Shown: positions 33,530 to 41,905 of the stretch, piece after piece | How positions within the stretch are numbered: position 1 is the first letter of the stretch | Layout: each line of letters begins with the position of its first letter | DNA from: Streptomyces sp. V1I1 | GTDB lineage: Bacteria > Actinomycetota > Actinomycetes > Streptomycetales > Streptomycetaceae | Reading direction: 5' to 3' | Length of the DNA stretch: 64,000 nucleotides | NCBI RefSeq assembly: GCF_030817355.1 | Contig: NZ_JAUSZH010000001.1 | Coordinates: 4,031,001 to 4,095,000, forward strand | The notes under the pieces: model-generated | The model's input: the letters and a program-made list of their open reading frames with translations, nothing else | Told to the model about the DNA's origin: nothing | The model's database searches: none | Position numbers and translations under genes: made by a program

Positions 33530-33548
33530 ACCTATGATATCTATAGGT
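33530..33548. promoter_or_regulatory. HxlR operator in the divergent promoter
   Basis: ACCTATGATATCTATAGGT is an inverted repeat with perfect 6-bp arms (ACCTAT / ATAGGT) around 7 bases. It is markedly AT-rich for this genome. It lies 46 bases upstream of the hxlR-type gene and 43 bases before azoR. Confidence 0.7.
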
Positions 33549-33591
33549 GCGTACGGAATTTCATCACACGCCACCCCTCACGGAGAACCTC

Positions 33592-34203
33592 ATGGCCACG
33601 CTGCTGCATCTCGACTCCGCCGTCTTTCCCCGAGGCTCGGCCTCCCGCGACATCACCGCCTCCTTTGTCCGGGCCTGGCAGGAGCAGCACCCCGAAGGCA
33701 CGGTCGTCTACCGCGATCTCGCCGCCACGCCCCTGCCCCACCTGGACTTCGCCGCCGTTTCCGCGGGGATAGAGGACGCGCTGCGCGCCGAGCTCGCTGC
33801 CGAACTCGAAGCGGCGGACGCCGTTCTGATCGGCGCACCTATGTACAACTTCACGATCCCGTCCACCCTCAAGGCATGGCTGGACCAGGTGATCATCGTC
33901 GGCCACAACGTCGGCCCCGACGGTCCGGTGGCCGGCACCCCGGTCACGGTCGTCGCCAGCCGCGGCGGTTCGTACGCTCCGGGCACCCCGCGCGAGGACT
34001 ACGAGTTCGTCCAGAATTACTTGGAGAAGGTGCTGACCGGCATGCTCGGCGCTGAAGTCGACTTCATCGTCCCCGAGTTGACGCTGGCGCGCTCCAAGCC
34101 CGAGATGGCGGAGCTGATTCCGCTCGCCGACGCCTCCCGTACGAAGGCGCTGGACGAGGCTGCCCAGAAGGGCAAGGCCCTGGCTGCCCGTCTCGTCGCC
34201 TGA
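33592..34203 (+). CDS. azoR: FMN-dependent NADH-azoreductase
   Basis: A 203-aa flavodoxin-like quinone/azo reductase. It has LLHLDSAVFPRGSASRDITA at the FMN phosphate site, ADAVLIGAPMYNFTIPSTLK, and VVASRGGSYAPGTP. The start is ATG 33592 (MATLLHLDS) behind cggag. These enzymes reduce quinones and azo compounds with NADH and are often induced by electrophiles, which fits the divergent HxlR regulator. It is followed by a 12-bp-stem terminator. Confidence 0.92.
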   Translation: MATLLHLDSAVFPRGSASRDITASFVRAWQEQHPEGTVVYRDLAATPLPHLDFAAVSAGIEDALRAELAAELEAADAVLIGAPMYNFTIPSTLKAWLDQVIIVGHNVGPDGPVAGTPVTVVASRGGSYAPGTPREDYEFVQNYLEKVLTGMLGAEVDFIVPELTLARSKPEMAELIPLADASRTKALDEAAQKGKALAARLVA

Positions 34204-34240
34204 CCACAGGTGCCGCGCGCACAGCACGCACCTCACGCGA

Positions 34241-34272
34241 ACGCCCGCGGAGAGTCCAGCCTCCGCGGGCGT
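34241..34272 (+). terminator. Terminator after azoR
   Basis: A perfect 12-bp stem (ACGCCCGCGGAG at 34241-34252 with its complement at 34261-34272) closes an 8-base loop. Its last bases overlap the first parS site. Confidence 0.8.
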
Positions 34273-34284
34273 TTCACGTGAAAC
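34271..34284. promoter_or_regulatory. parS site
   Basis: GTTTCACGTGAAAC, a perfect palindrome identical to the site at 3218-3231. It lies in the azoR to response-regulator intergenic region. Confidence 0.92.
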
Positions 34285-34297
34285 AGTCAACGCGGAT

Positions 34298-34311
34298 GTT
34301 CCACGTGAAAC
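34298..34311. promoter_or_regulatory. parS site, one-base variant
   Basis: GTTCCACGTGAAAC differs from the perfect palindrome at one position, the same variant found in the Bacillus consensus. It is 13 bases from the preceding parS site, making a tandem ParB-loading locus. Confidence 0.88.
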
Positions 34312-34407
34312 GTCAGCCCGTCAGGACGCCCACAGGCACCCACGACGCCCACACGCACGACGCCCGCACGCAGAACGCACCAGAGGCAGGCCCCCAGGCC
34401 CACCCGC

Positions 34408-35151
34408 TCACCATCCACCGTCCAACCCGGCGTCCCGCGCCAGCAGTGCCGCCTGCACCCGGTTCTCGCACTCCAGCTTCGCCAGGATGCGGCTCACATA
34501 CGTCTTCACCGTGGCCTCGCTCATATGCAGTCGCCTCCCGGCGTCCGCGTTGGACAGCCCCTCCCCGAGCAGCGCCAGCACCTCCCGCTCGCGGGCGCTC
34601 AGCCCGGCAACGCGAGCCCGCGCCTCCTCGCCGCGCGCAGCCGCCCGCCCGGACGCGAGCTGGTCCACCACATGCCGGGTCGCTCCGGGAGAGAGATACG
34701 CCTCGCCCGCAGCCGCGGCCCGTACCGCCCGGATCAGCTCCGCGGGTGCAGTGTCCTTGAGCAGGAACCCGGCGCCCCCGTGTTCCAGCGCCCGCAGTAC
34801 GTTCTCCCGCTCGCCGAAGGTCGTCAGCACGATCACCCGCGTCGCCGGTGCTGCCCGGCGGAGTTCCCTCAGCGCCGTGAGCCCGTCCATCACCGGCATC
34901 TGGATGTCGAGGAGCACCACGTCGGCGGTGTGGGAACGCGCCAGGTCGATGGCCTCGCGTCCGTTCGCAGCCTCCGCCACGACCTCGATCTCGCGGTCCG
35001 AGGTGAGGATCATCCGGATCCCTGCCCTGATGAGCGGCTCGTCATCAGCGACGACGACCCGGATCGCCGACCCAGTCGGCGACCCCGTCGACGCACCCGT
35101 CGGCGACCCCGTCACATGCACCCCCACACCACAGGCACCCCCACAACACAT
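34408..35151 (-). CDS. LuxR/NarL-family response regulator
   Basis: A response regulator of up to 247 aa. The receiver domain begins IRVVVADDEPLIRAG and has the phospho-acceptor aspartate in VVLLDIQMPVMDG. The C-terminal LuxR HTH reads LSAREREVLALLGEGLSNAD and HMSEATVKTYVSRILAKLEC. The first 28 residues (repeats of GSPTGAST) are odd; a GTG at 35115 would remove 12 of them, so the start is uncertain. It pairs with the histidine kinase just upstream. Confidence 0.9.
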   Translation of the reverse strand: MCCGGACGVGVHVTGSPTGASTGSPTGSAIRVVVADDEPLIRAGIRMILTSDREIEVVAEAANGREAIDLARSHTADVVLLDIQMPVMDGLTALRELRRAAPATRVIVLTTFGERENVLRALEHGGAGFLLKDTAPAELIRAVRAAAAGEAYLSPGATRHVVDQLASGRAAARGEEARARVAGLSAREREVLALLGEGLSNADAGRRLHMSEATVKTYVSRILAKLECENRVQAALLARDAGLDGGW

Positions 35152-35190
35152 CTGCCTTTACGGCCTACCGGCACCCGCCGCCTACCGCCC

Positions 35191-36879
35191 TCAGCGGCTC
35201 ACCTCGTAGGACTTCTTCTCGATCAGCTTGCCGCCCTTGAAGCAGAACCGGAACACCGGCTCGGTCTCGATACTGTCCCCCACCTCCGAGGACATCAGCA
35301 CCAAGCACTTGGAGTCCGCAGGCTCCTTCGGGCCCTTGCCGCTCAGCCCCGTCGTCGTGATCGTGTCCCCGCTCGGCAGCTGATCGCGCACCTCTTCCTC
35401 GGACGCCCCGATCTTCACCTGCTCGTACTGGGCCGAGTCGATCATCCCGTCGCTCACCGACCCCACCAGGAAGAACATCCCGAAGACACCCGCCACCACC
35501 AGCACCAGCAACGCCGCCAGGGCAATCCCGCATCCCAGCGCGAACCCCCCGCCACCGCTCTTCCCACCCATCGCCAACTCCCGCTCCGAAACAGTCCAGT
35601 CCATGACCGGATCACCGTTTCCGAGCGCGGCCTTCGGCGACTGCTGGCGGAAGTCGTCCTCCGCAGCGACGAACGGCGCGGCCTCCACGACCCCGTACGG
35701 CAGCACTCCGGCCACCCGGAAGCCCCCGCCGTCCGCCGGCCCCGCATGCACGATGCCGCCGACCAGCCGCGCCCGCTCGCGCAGCCCGGTCAGCCCCTGC
35801 CCGCCGCTGACCACCTCGCCGGGTGCCGGCGCCCCAACTGCCCCGCTGACGATCTCGACGACGACCGAGTCCGGCTCGTATCGCAGCTCCACGTCGATCG
35901 GAGCGCCGGGAGCGTGCTTATACGCGTTGGTCAGCGCCTCCTGCACGATGCGGTACGCCGCATGGTCGGCCGCCGCGGCGAGCGCCCGCACCTCGCCCTT
36001 GCACCGCAGCTCCACCGCGTTGCCCGCCGCCCGCGCGGCCTCCACGAGCCCCTCGATACCGGCCGTTCCACGCGCGACCCGCCCCGACTCGTCAACAGGC
36101 GCCGGCCCCTCGACCCCGTCCCGCAGAATCCCGACGACCTCACGCAGTTCATGCATCGCGGTCACCGAAGCGTCCCGCAGCACCCCGACCGCCTCCCGCT
36201 GCCGCGGCGTCAGCTCGGGATCCACCTCCAGCGCGCCGGTGTGCACGGAGATCAGCGCCAACTGGTGACCGAGGCTGTCGTGCATGTCCTGAGCGATCCG
36301 CTGGCGCTCACGCAGCCGCGCCTGCCCCTCCACCATCGCGCGTTCCCGCAACAGCTGGACGTTGCGCTGCTGCAGGGTGTGCAGCAGGGTCCGGCGCTGC
36401 GTCCAGTAACGGCTGGCCAGACCCGGTACGACCGCCGTCGCAAGGAAGTACAGAGTGGCGAGCAGCACCATCGTCATCGGCGTCTGCTCGGACCAGGTGT
36501 CGACGAGCATGGTGCCGACAAAGAGGCCGTACGCGACGGTGAACGCGACCAGCGCCCGCCCGGCGCCCACGATCCTGCGCCCCGCCGACCAGCCCACGAC
36601 CATCAGCAGCGGCGCGAAGCCGCTCATGAGCGGCGCGAGCGCCGCGGTGACCGCCATCACCGGCGCGGGCATCCGGCGCCGCAGCAGCGACAGCAGCGCG
36701 GCCGCCGCCCCGACGCCGAGCAGCCGCAGCCCCGCGCTGCCCGTCAGTTCCTCGGTTCCGGCGGCCATGAGACCGAGCACCAGCGCGAGCACCACCTCGC
36801 CGGCGGTCCGCCTCCGCGACCAAAGCTCGGGTGCCGCCAGCCACGTCCAGCCGGCCCATATCTTCGATGACGCGTTCAC
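35191..36879 (-). CDS. Sensor histidine kinase with C-terminal membrane helix and outside domain
   Basis: A 562-aa NarL-type kinase. The N-terminal 150 residues hold several membrane helices (AGEVVLALVLGLMAAG, FTVAYGLFVGTML). The H box IAQDMHDSLGHQLALI and a HATPase domain (YRIVQEALTNAYKHA, GGQGLTGLRERARLVGG) form the transmitter. After about residue 425 an extra helix (IALAALLVLVVAGVFGMFFL) leads to a C-terminal domain with GASEEEVRDQLPSGD, resembling the SmpA/OmlA-type EVRxxL repeat. That domain would lie outside, an unusual sensor placed after the kinase. It is probably cotranscribed with the response regulator. Confidence 0.88.
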   Translation of the reverse strand: MNASSKIWAGWTWLAAPELWSRRRTAGEVVLALVLGLMAAGTEELTGSAGLRLLGVGAAAALLSLLRRRMPAPVMAVTAALAPLMSGFAPLLMVVGWSAGRRIVGAGRALVAFTVAYGLFVGTMLVDTWSEQTPMTMVLLATLYFLATAVVPGLASRYWTQRRTLLHTLQQRNVQLLRERAMVEGQARLRERQRIAQDMHDSLGHQLALISVHTGALEVDPELTPRQREAVGVLRDASVTAMHELREVVGILRDGVEGPAPVDESGRVARGTAGIEGLVEAARAAGNAVELRCKGEVRALAAAADHAAYRIVQEALTNAYKHAPGAPIDVELRYEPDSVVVEIVSGAVGAPAPGEVVSGGQGLTGLRERARLVGGIVHAGPADGGGFRVAGVLPYGVVEAAPFVAAEDDFRQQSPKAALGNGDPVMDWTVSERELAMGGKSGGGGFALGCGIALAALLVLVVAGVFGMFFLVGSVSDGMIDSAQYEQVKIGASEEEVRDQLPSGDTITTTGLSGKGPKEPADSKCLVLMSSEVGDSIETEPVFRFCFKGGKLIEKKSYEVSR

Positions 36880-37017
36880 GCCCGCACCCTAAGCAGCCCG
36901 CCCCGCCGCCCACGGCCCACTTTCGTCTCGCCCCGGAGCGACGAACGTCGCGCAGTCGCACATCCCACACTCCGACAGCCCGCGCGGAGGACACCCCCGG
37001 CGGGATGACGGCAACGC

Positions 37018-37052
37018 AGAAGCCCCGTAGGCCGATGACCTACGGGGCTTCT
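37018..37052 (-). terminator. Terminator after tRNA-Leu
   Basis: A perfect 14-bp stem (AGAAGCCCCGTAGG at 37018-37031, complement at 37039-37052, 7-base loop) lies directly beyond the tRNA 3' end. Confidence 0.9.
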
Positions 37053-37058
37053 GATCTG

Positions 37059-37142
37059 TGCGCGAGGGGGGAGTTGAACCCCCACGCCCTTTCGGGCACT
37101 GGAACCTGAATCCAGCGCGTCTGCCTATTCCGCCACCCGCGC
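37059..37142 (-). tRNA. tRNA-Leu (CAG)
   Basis: An 84-nt class II tRNA on the minus strand. The acceptor GCGCGGG pairs with CTCGCGC plus discriminator A. The anticodon stem-loop is CTGGA-TTCAGGT-TCCAG with anticodon CAG. A long variable arm (TGCCCGAAAGGGCG) and the T-arm GGGGGTTCAACTCCCCC are complete. CCA is not encoded. Intact. Confidence 0.97.
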
Positions 37143-37460
37143 ATTGGGTGCTGCCGCCTTGTGCCCCACCCGTTCGGTGTGACCCCCTGGCGACATCCAG
37201 AAGATTAGCACGCGGCACTGGGTGCATTCACACTCGATTGTTTCGGCAGAGCCGACGAAGGAAGAGGGAACGGAGAGCGGTCTCCCCCCACTCCTCTTGG
37301 GTGCACCCTGGGTGCGGGACACTGTCAGGAGGCCGCCTCTACGATCCGTGTGAGAGGTGACACTCATCGACGGGGCAGACAAGGGGAACCAGCCGATTTC
37401 CCGACGCGTGGATACGATCAGTAAGCAGTACCAGGACGGCAACGACGGAGGAGGTGCCTC
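37143..37460. other. Promoter region between tRNA-Leu and fhaA
   Basis: About 320 bases without a gene. It must hold the divergent promoters for tRNA-Leu and for the fhaA operon. A ggaggagg ribosome-binding site precedes fhaA. I see no clear operator. Confidence 0.5.
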
Positions 37461-38318
37461 ATGGGAGTCCTGAAGAAGTTCGAGCAGCGACTCGAAGGTC
37501 TGGTCAACGGCACCTTCGCCAAGGTGTTCAAGTCCGAGGTCCAGCCCGTCGAGATCGCGGGCGCGCTCCAGCGCGAGTGCGACAACAACGCGACGATCTG
37601 GAACCGCGAGCGGACGGTCGTCCCCAACGACTTCATCGTGGAGCTCAGCGCACCCGACTTCGAGCGCCTGAGCCCGTACTCCGGCCAGCTCGGCGACGAG
37701 CTCTCCGGCCTGGTCCGCGACTACGCCAAGCAGCAGCGCTACGCCTTCATGGGGCCCATCAAGGTCCACCTGGAGAAGGCGGAGGACCTCGACACCGGTC
37801 TGTACCGGGTGCGCAGCCGCACCCTCGCGTCGAGTACGTCACAGTCGCCCGAGCGGGCCCCCGCCGGCCCCGGGCCGGCCGCAGTCCCTCAGGGCGGCGC
37901 CCGCGGCGGCTACGGCTACCCGCCCGCCGGTGCACCCCCCATGCCGGCCGCGCCCCCTCCGGGCTCCGGCCGACCCGGTCCCGCGCCCGCCGCGGACCGC
38001 CGCGCGGCACCCGGCCCAGGCCCGATGCCGAGCACTCAAGTGCGACGCTGGATCGAGATCAACGGCACCCGCCATCAGATCTCCCGCCCGACGCTGGTGC
38101 TGGGTCGCAGCACCGACGCCGATGTGCGGATCGACGACCCCGGCGTATCGCGCCGGCACTGTGAGATCCGGACCGGAACGCCCTCGACGATCCAGGATCT
38201 CGGGTCTACCAACGGCATCGTGGTAGACGGGCAGCACACAACCCGCGCTACGCTCCGCGACGGCTCGCGGATCGTCGTGGGCAACACCACCATCGTTTAC
38301 CGGCAAGCCGAAGGGTGA
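37461..38318 (+). CDS. fhaA: DUF3662 and FHA domain protein FhaA
   Basis: A 285-aa protein. Residues 1-120 form the DUF3662 domain (MGVLKKFEQRLEGLVNGTFA). A Pro/Gly/Ala-rich linker follows. A C-terminal FHA domain binds phosphothreonine: LVLGRSTDADVRI, VSRRHCEI, then DLGSTNGIVVDG. In actinobacteria FhaA binds phosphorylated partners of the PASTA kinase and restrains peptidoglycan synthesis at poles and septa. It heads the conserved fhaA-fhaB-pstP-ftsW/rodA-pbpA-pkn cassette. Confidence 0.94.
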   Translation: MGVLKKFEQRLEGLVNGTFAKVFKSEVQPVEIAGALQRECDNNATIWNRERTVVPNDFIVELSAPDFERLSPYSGQLGDELSGLVRDYAKQQRYAFMGPIKVHLEKAEDLDTGLYRVRSRTLASSTSQSPERAPAGPGPAAVPQGGARGGYGYPPAGAPPMPAAPPPGSGRPGPAPAADRRAAPGPGPMPSTQVRRWIEINGTRHQISRPTLVLGRSTDADVRIDDPGVSRRHCEIRTGTPSTIQDLGSTNGIVVDGQHTTRATLRDGSRIVVGNTTIVYRQAEG

Positions 38319-38328
38319 AGCGGGGGCA

Positions 38329-38844
38329 ATGTCAGAGCTGACCCTGACGGTCATGCGGCTAGGTTTCCTAGCCGTTCTGTGGCTGTTCGTGATCGTGGCC
38401 GTCCAGGTCATCCGCAGTGACCTGTTCGGTACGCGCGTCACGCAACGCGGCTCACGTCGCAACGCCGACGCGCGTCCCCAGCAGACGCGCCAGACCGCCG
38501 CGCCGCCGCAGCAGCGCCAGCAGGCGGGCGGCGGCCGCCAGCGCCGTGGGGCGCCCACCAAACTTGTTGTGTCCGAAGGCACCCTCACGGGCACCACGGT
38601 CGCCCTGCAGGGCCAGACCATCACGCTGGGCCGGGCGCACGACTCCACGATCGTGCTGGACGACGACTACGCGTCCAGCAGGCATGCCAGGATCTACCCG
38701 GACCGTGACGGCCAGTGGATCGTCGAGGATCTCGGGTCCACCAATGGCACATATCTCGACCGGACCCGACTCACCACCCCGACACCGATTCCGCTGGGCG
38801 CGCCGATCCGCATCGGCAAGACCGTCATCGAGCTGCGGAAGTAG
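38329..38844 (+). CDS. fhaB: FHA domain protein FhaB (FipA-like)
   Basis: A 171-aa protein. One N-terminal membrane helix (LTVMRLGFLAVLWLFVIVAV) is followed by a basic Gln/Arg-rich linker and a C-terminal FHA domain (TLGRAHDSTIVLDDDYASSR, then VEDLGSTNGTYLDR). In relatives it links the kinase with the division machinery. It begins 10 bases after fhaA. Confidence 0.92.
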   Translation: MSELTLTVMRLGFLAVLWLFVIVAVQVIRSDLFGTRVTQRGSRRNADARPQQTRQTAAPPQQRQQAGGGRQRRGAPTKLVVSEGTLTGTTVALQGQTITLGRAHDSTIVLDDDYASSRHARIYPDRDGQWIVEDLGSTNGTYLDRTRLTTPTPIPLGAPIRIGKTVIELRK

Positions 38845-38973
38845 TACGACAATGAGCGAGCGGAGCGAGCGAGCCGCAGCGGTCCCTACAGCGGACCGGG
38901 ACGGGCTCCCGACCGGAGGGTGGGCAGTGTGGCTCGAGACCGGCTGTACCCCGAGCCGACGGGCGAGGTGCGC

Positions 38974-40470
38974 ATGAGTCTGTCTCTGCGCTTCGCCGCC
39001 GGATCGCACAAGGGCATGATCCGGGAGGGCAACGAGGACTCCGGCTATGCCGGCCCCCGCCTTCTGGCCATCGCCGACGGCATGGGCGGCCAGGCCGCCG
39101 GCGAGGTCGCCTCCTCGGAGGTCATCTCCACGCTCGTCACGCTCGACGACGACGTGCCCGGCTCGGACATCCTCACCTCGCTCGGTACGGCCGTGCAGCG
39201 GGCCAACGACCAGCTGCGGCTGATGGTCGAGGAGGACCCCCAGCTCGAAGGCATGGGCACCACGCTCACCGCCCTGCTCTGGACCGGCCAGCGCCTCGGC
39301 CTCGTACATGTCGGCGACTCGCGCGCCTATCTGCTCCGCGACGGCGTGCTGACGCAGATCACCCAGGACCACACCTGGGTGCAGCGCCTCGTCGACGAGG
39401 GCCGGATCACCGAGGAAGAAGCCACCACCCACCCGCAGCGCTCCCTGCTGATGCGCGCGCTGGGCAGCGGCGACCATGTCGAGCCCGACCTCTCCATCCG
39501 CGAGGTCCGCGCCGGCGACCGCTATCTGATCTGCTCCGACGGACTGTCCGGCGTGGTCTCCCACCAGACGATGGAGGAGACCCTCGCCAGCTACCAGGGC
39601 CCGCAGGAGACGGTCCAGGACCTGATCCAGCTCGCGCTGCGCGGCGGCGGCCCCGACAACATCACCTGCATCGTCGCCGACGTCCTCGACACCGACTCCA
39701 ACGACACCCTGGCCGGGCAGCTCAACGACACCCCGGTCGTCGTCGGCGCGGTCGCCGAGAACCAGCTCCAGCTGAACGACGGCGGCGCCATGCAGACCCC
39801 GGCGGGACGCGCGGCCGGCCTCGGCCGCCCCGTGCCCCCGCAGCAGAACGGCAGCTTCGGCCCGCCCGGCAGCGGCGACGGCATGGGATACGGCGGCATG
39901 CCGCCCGAGGGCAGCTTCGGGGCGTACTCCGACGAGGACTTCGTCAAGCCGCGCGGCAGCCGCAAATGGCTGAAGAGATCCTTCTACATCGTGCTCGCCC
40001 TGGCGGTTGTCGGCGGCGGTCTGTACGGCGGCTACCGCTGGACCCAGACCCAGTACTACGTCGGCTCCCAGAATGAGCACATCGCGCTCTACCAGGGCAT
40101 CAGCCAGGACCTGGCCTGGGTCTCGCTCTCGAAGGTCGAGAAGGACCATCCCGAGATCGAACTCAAGTACCTCCCGCCCTACCAGCGCAAGCAGGTGGAG
40201 GCGACGATCACCGCCGACAGCCTCGGCAAGGCCCGCGCGAAGATCGACGAGCTCGCCGTCCAGGCCACCGCCTGCAAGAAGGACGAAGAGCGCCGCGAGG
40301 CTGCCGACCGCGCGAGCACCCCGCCACCCGGCGAGGGCGAGGCCGGTGGCACCACCGGCAAGCCGACCACCCAGAACGCCAAGACCAAGCCGACCGCAGC
40401 TACTCCCTCTCCGGGTCCCACCCTCTCGGAGGAGGAGCAGAAGCTGGCCTCGAACTGCGGAAAGCAGTAA
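38974..40470 (+). CDS. pstP: PP2C-family Ser/Thr phosphatase PstP
   Basis: A 498-aa phosphatase. Residues 1-240 are the PP2C domain with metal ligands in GNEDSGYA, IADGMGGQAAGE, LICSDGLSG and GGPDNITCIV. A linker, a membrane helix (SFYIVLALAVVGGGLYGGY) and an extracytoplasmic domain follow. It reverses phosphorylation by the cognate PASTA kinase. ATG 38974 sits behind GAGG. A GTG at 38929, also with a good ribosome-binding site, would add 15 residues and is a real alternative. Confidence 0.93.
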   Translation: MSLSLRFAAGSHKGMIREGNEDSGYAGPRLLAIADGMGGQAAGEVASSEVISTLVTLDDDVPGSDILTSLGTAVQRANDQLRLMVEEDPQLEGMGTTLTALLWTGQRLGLVHVGDSRAYLLRDGVLTQITQDHTWVQRLVDEGRITEEEATTHPQRSLLMRALGSGDHVEPDLSIREVRAGDRYLICSDGLSGVVSHQTMEETLASYQGPQETVQDLIQLALRGGGPDNITCIVADVLDTDSNDTLAGQLNDTPVVVGAVAENQLQLNDGGAMQTPAGRAAGLGRPVPPQQNGSFGPPGSGDGMGYGGMPPEGSFGAYSDEDFVKPRGSRKWLKRSFYIVLALAVVGGGLYGGYRWTQTQYYVGSQNEHIALYQGISQDLAWVSLSKVEKDHPEIELKYLPPYQRKQVEATITADSLGKARAKIDELAVQATACKKDEERREAADRASTPPPGEGEAGGTTGKPTTQNAKTKPTAATPSPGPTLSEEEQKLASNCGKQ

Positions 40471-40495
40471 TCGGCCGTAGGGGGCCTTCTCCACC

Positions 40496-41905
40496 ATGAG
40501 CGTTGTCACCAACACCACCACGATCGGCGCGATCGAAGCACCGAGCCGCCGCAACACCGAGCTGGCGCTGCTCGCCTTCGCAGTCGTCATCCCGGTGTTC
40601 GCGTACCTCAACGTCGGCCTCGCCCTGAACGGCGAAGTGCCGGCCGGACTGCTCGGATACGGGCTCGGCCTCGGCCTGCTCGCCGGCGTGGCCCACCTCG
40701 TGGTGCGCAAGTTCGCCAGATACGCGGACCCGCTGCTGCTGCCGCTGGCCACCCTGCTCAACGGCCTCGGCCTGGTGATGATCTGGCGCCTCGACCAGTC
40801 GCCCCGGCTGATCCAGCGGGCGACGACGCTCTTCGGGGGCTTCAGCCCCGACGCCCCCAAGCAGCTGCTGTACTCGGCGATCGGCATCGCCCTCTTCGTC
40901 GGCGTACTGATCCTGCTCAAGGACCACCGGATCCTGCAGCGCTACACCTACATCTCGATGGCGGTATCGCTGGTCCTGCTGATCCTGCCGGTGTTCTTCC
41001 CCGCGGTGAACGGCGCGAAGATCTGGATCAGCCTCGGCCCCTTCACCATCCAGCCAGGTGAGTTCGCAAAGATCATCATCGCGATCTTCTTCTCGGGCTA
41101 TCTGATGGTGAAGCGGGACGCCCTGGCGCTCGCCAGCCGCCGGTTCATGGGCCTGTACCTGCCGCGCGGCCGTGACCTCGGACCCATTCTCGTGGTCTGG
41201 GTGATGTCGATCCTGATCCTGGTCTTCGAGACCGACCTGGGTACCTCGCTGCTGTTCTTCGGCCTGTTCGTGATCATGCTGTACGTCGCCACCGAGCGCA
41301 CGAGCTGGATCGTCTTCGGTCTGCTGATGTCCGCGGTCGGCGCGGTCGGCGTGGCCACCTTCGAGCCGCACGTCCAGCAGCGCGTCGAGTTCTGGCTCAA
41401 CCCCTTCGCCGAGAAGACCTGGGCGCAGAGCGAGCAGATCGGCCAGGCCCTGATGTCGTTCGGCTCGGGCGGCACACTCGGCACCGGCCTCGGCCAGGGC
41501 GACTCCGACCTCATCGGCTTCGCCGCCAACTCCGACTTCATCCTCTCCACCTTCGGCGAAGAGCTCGGACTCGCCGGAATGATGGCGTTCCTGCTGATCT
41601 ACGGCCTGATCGTGGAGCGCGGCGTGCGCACCGCCCTCGCCGCCCGCGACCCCTTCGGCAAGCTCCTCGCGATCGGCCTCTCCGGCGCCCTCGCCATCCA
41701 GGTCTTCGTGGTCGCCGGCGGTGTGATGGGTCTCATCCCGCTGACCGGTATGACCATGCCGTTCGTCGCGTACGGCGGCTCGTCCGTGATCGCCAACTGG
41801 GCCCTGGTGGGCATCCTGATCCGCATCAGCGACACCGCCCGCCGTCCCGCGCCCGCGCCCGCCCCGTCCCCCGACGCCGAGATGACCCAGGTGGTCCGAC
41901 CGTGA
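40496..41905 (+). CDS. rodA: SEDS peptidoglycan polymerase (FtsW/RodA family)
   Basis: A 469-aa polytopic membrane protein with about ten hydrophobic helices. SEDS signatures are GINGAK-like VNGAKIWISLGPFTIQPGEF, FAANSDFILSTFGEELG and MTMPFVAYGGSSVIANW. It polymerises glycan strands from lipid II together with the class B PBP encoded next. Whether it acts in elongation or division cannot be told here. It overlaps pbpA by 4 bases (GTGA). Confidence 0.92.
   Translation: MSVVTNTTTIGAIEAPSRRNTELALLAFAVVIPVFAYLNVGLALNGEVPAGLLGYGLGLGLLAGVAHLVVRKFARYADPLLLPLATLLNGLGLVMIWRLDQSPRLIQRATTLFGGFSPDAPKQLLYSAIGIALFVGVLILLKDHRILQRYTYISMAVSLVLLILPVFFPAVNGAKIWISLGPFTIQPGEFAKIIIAIFFSGYLMVKRDALALASRRFMGLYLPRGRDLGPILVVWVMSILILVFETDLGTSLLFFGLFVIMLYVATERTSWIVFGLLMSAVGAVGVATFEPHVQQRVEFWLNPFAEKTWAQSEQIGQALMSFGSGGTLGTGLGQGDSDLIGFAANSDFILSTFGEELGLAGMMAFLLIYGLIVERGVRTALAARDPFGKLLAIGLSGALAIQVFVVAGGVMGLIPLTGMTMPFVAYGGSSVIANWALVGILIRISDTARRPAPAPAPSPDAEMTQVVRP

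Noticed and set aside
34525..36870. 781-codon plus-strand frame opposite the two-component genes
   Set aside because: Composition rich in Arg/His/Pro/Gln, typical of antisense reading; the minus-strand genes have clear domains.
37058..37360. Frame beginning MREGGVEPPRPFGH
   Set aside because: Translation of the antisense of tRNA-Leu.
38452..40920. 822-codon open frame on the minus strand across fhaB, pstP and the SEDS gene
   Set aside because: Antisense shadow of high-GC genes with third-position GC bias; no domain and no ribosome-binding site.
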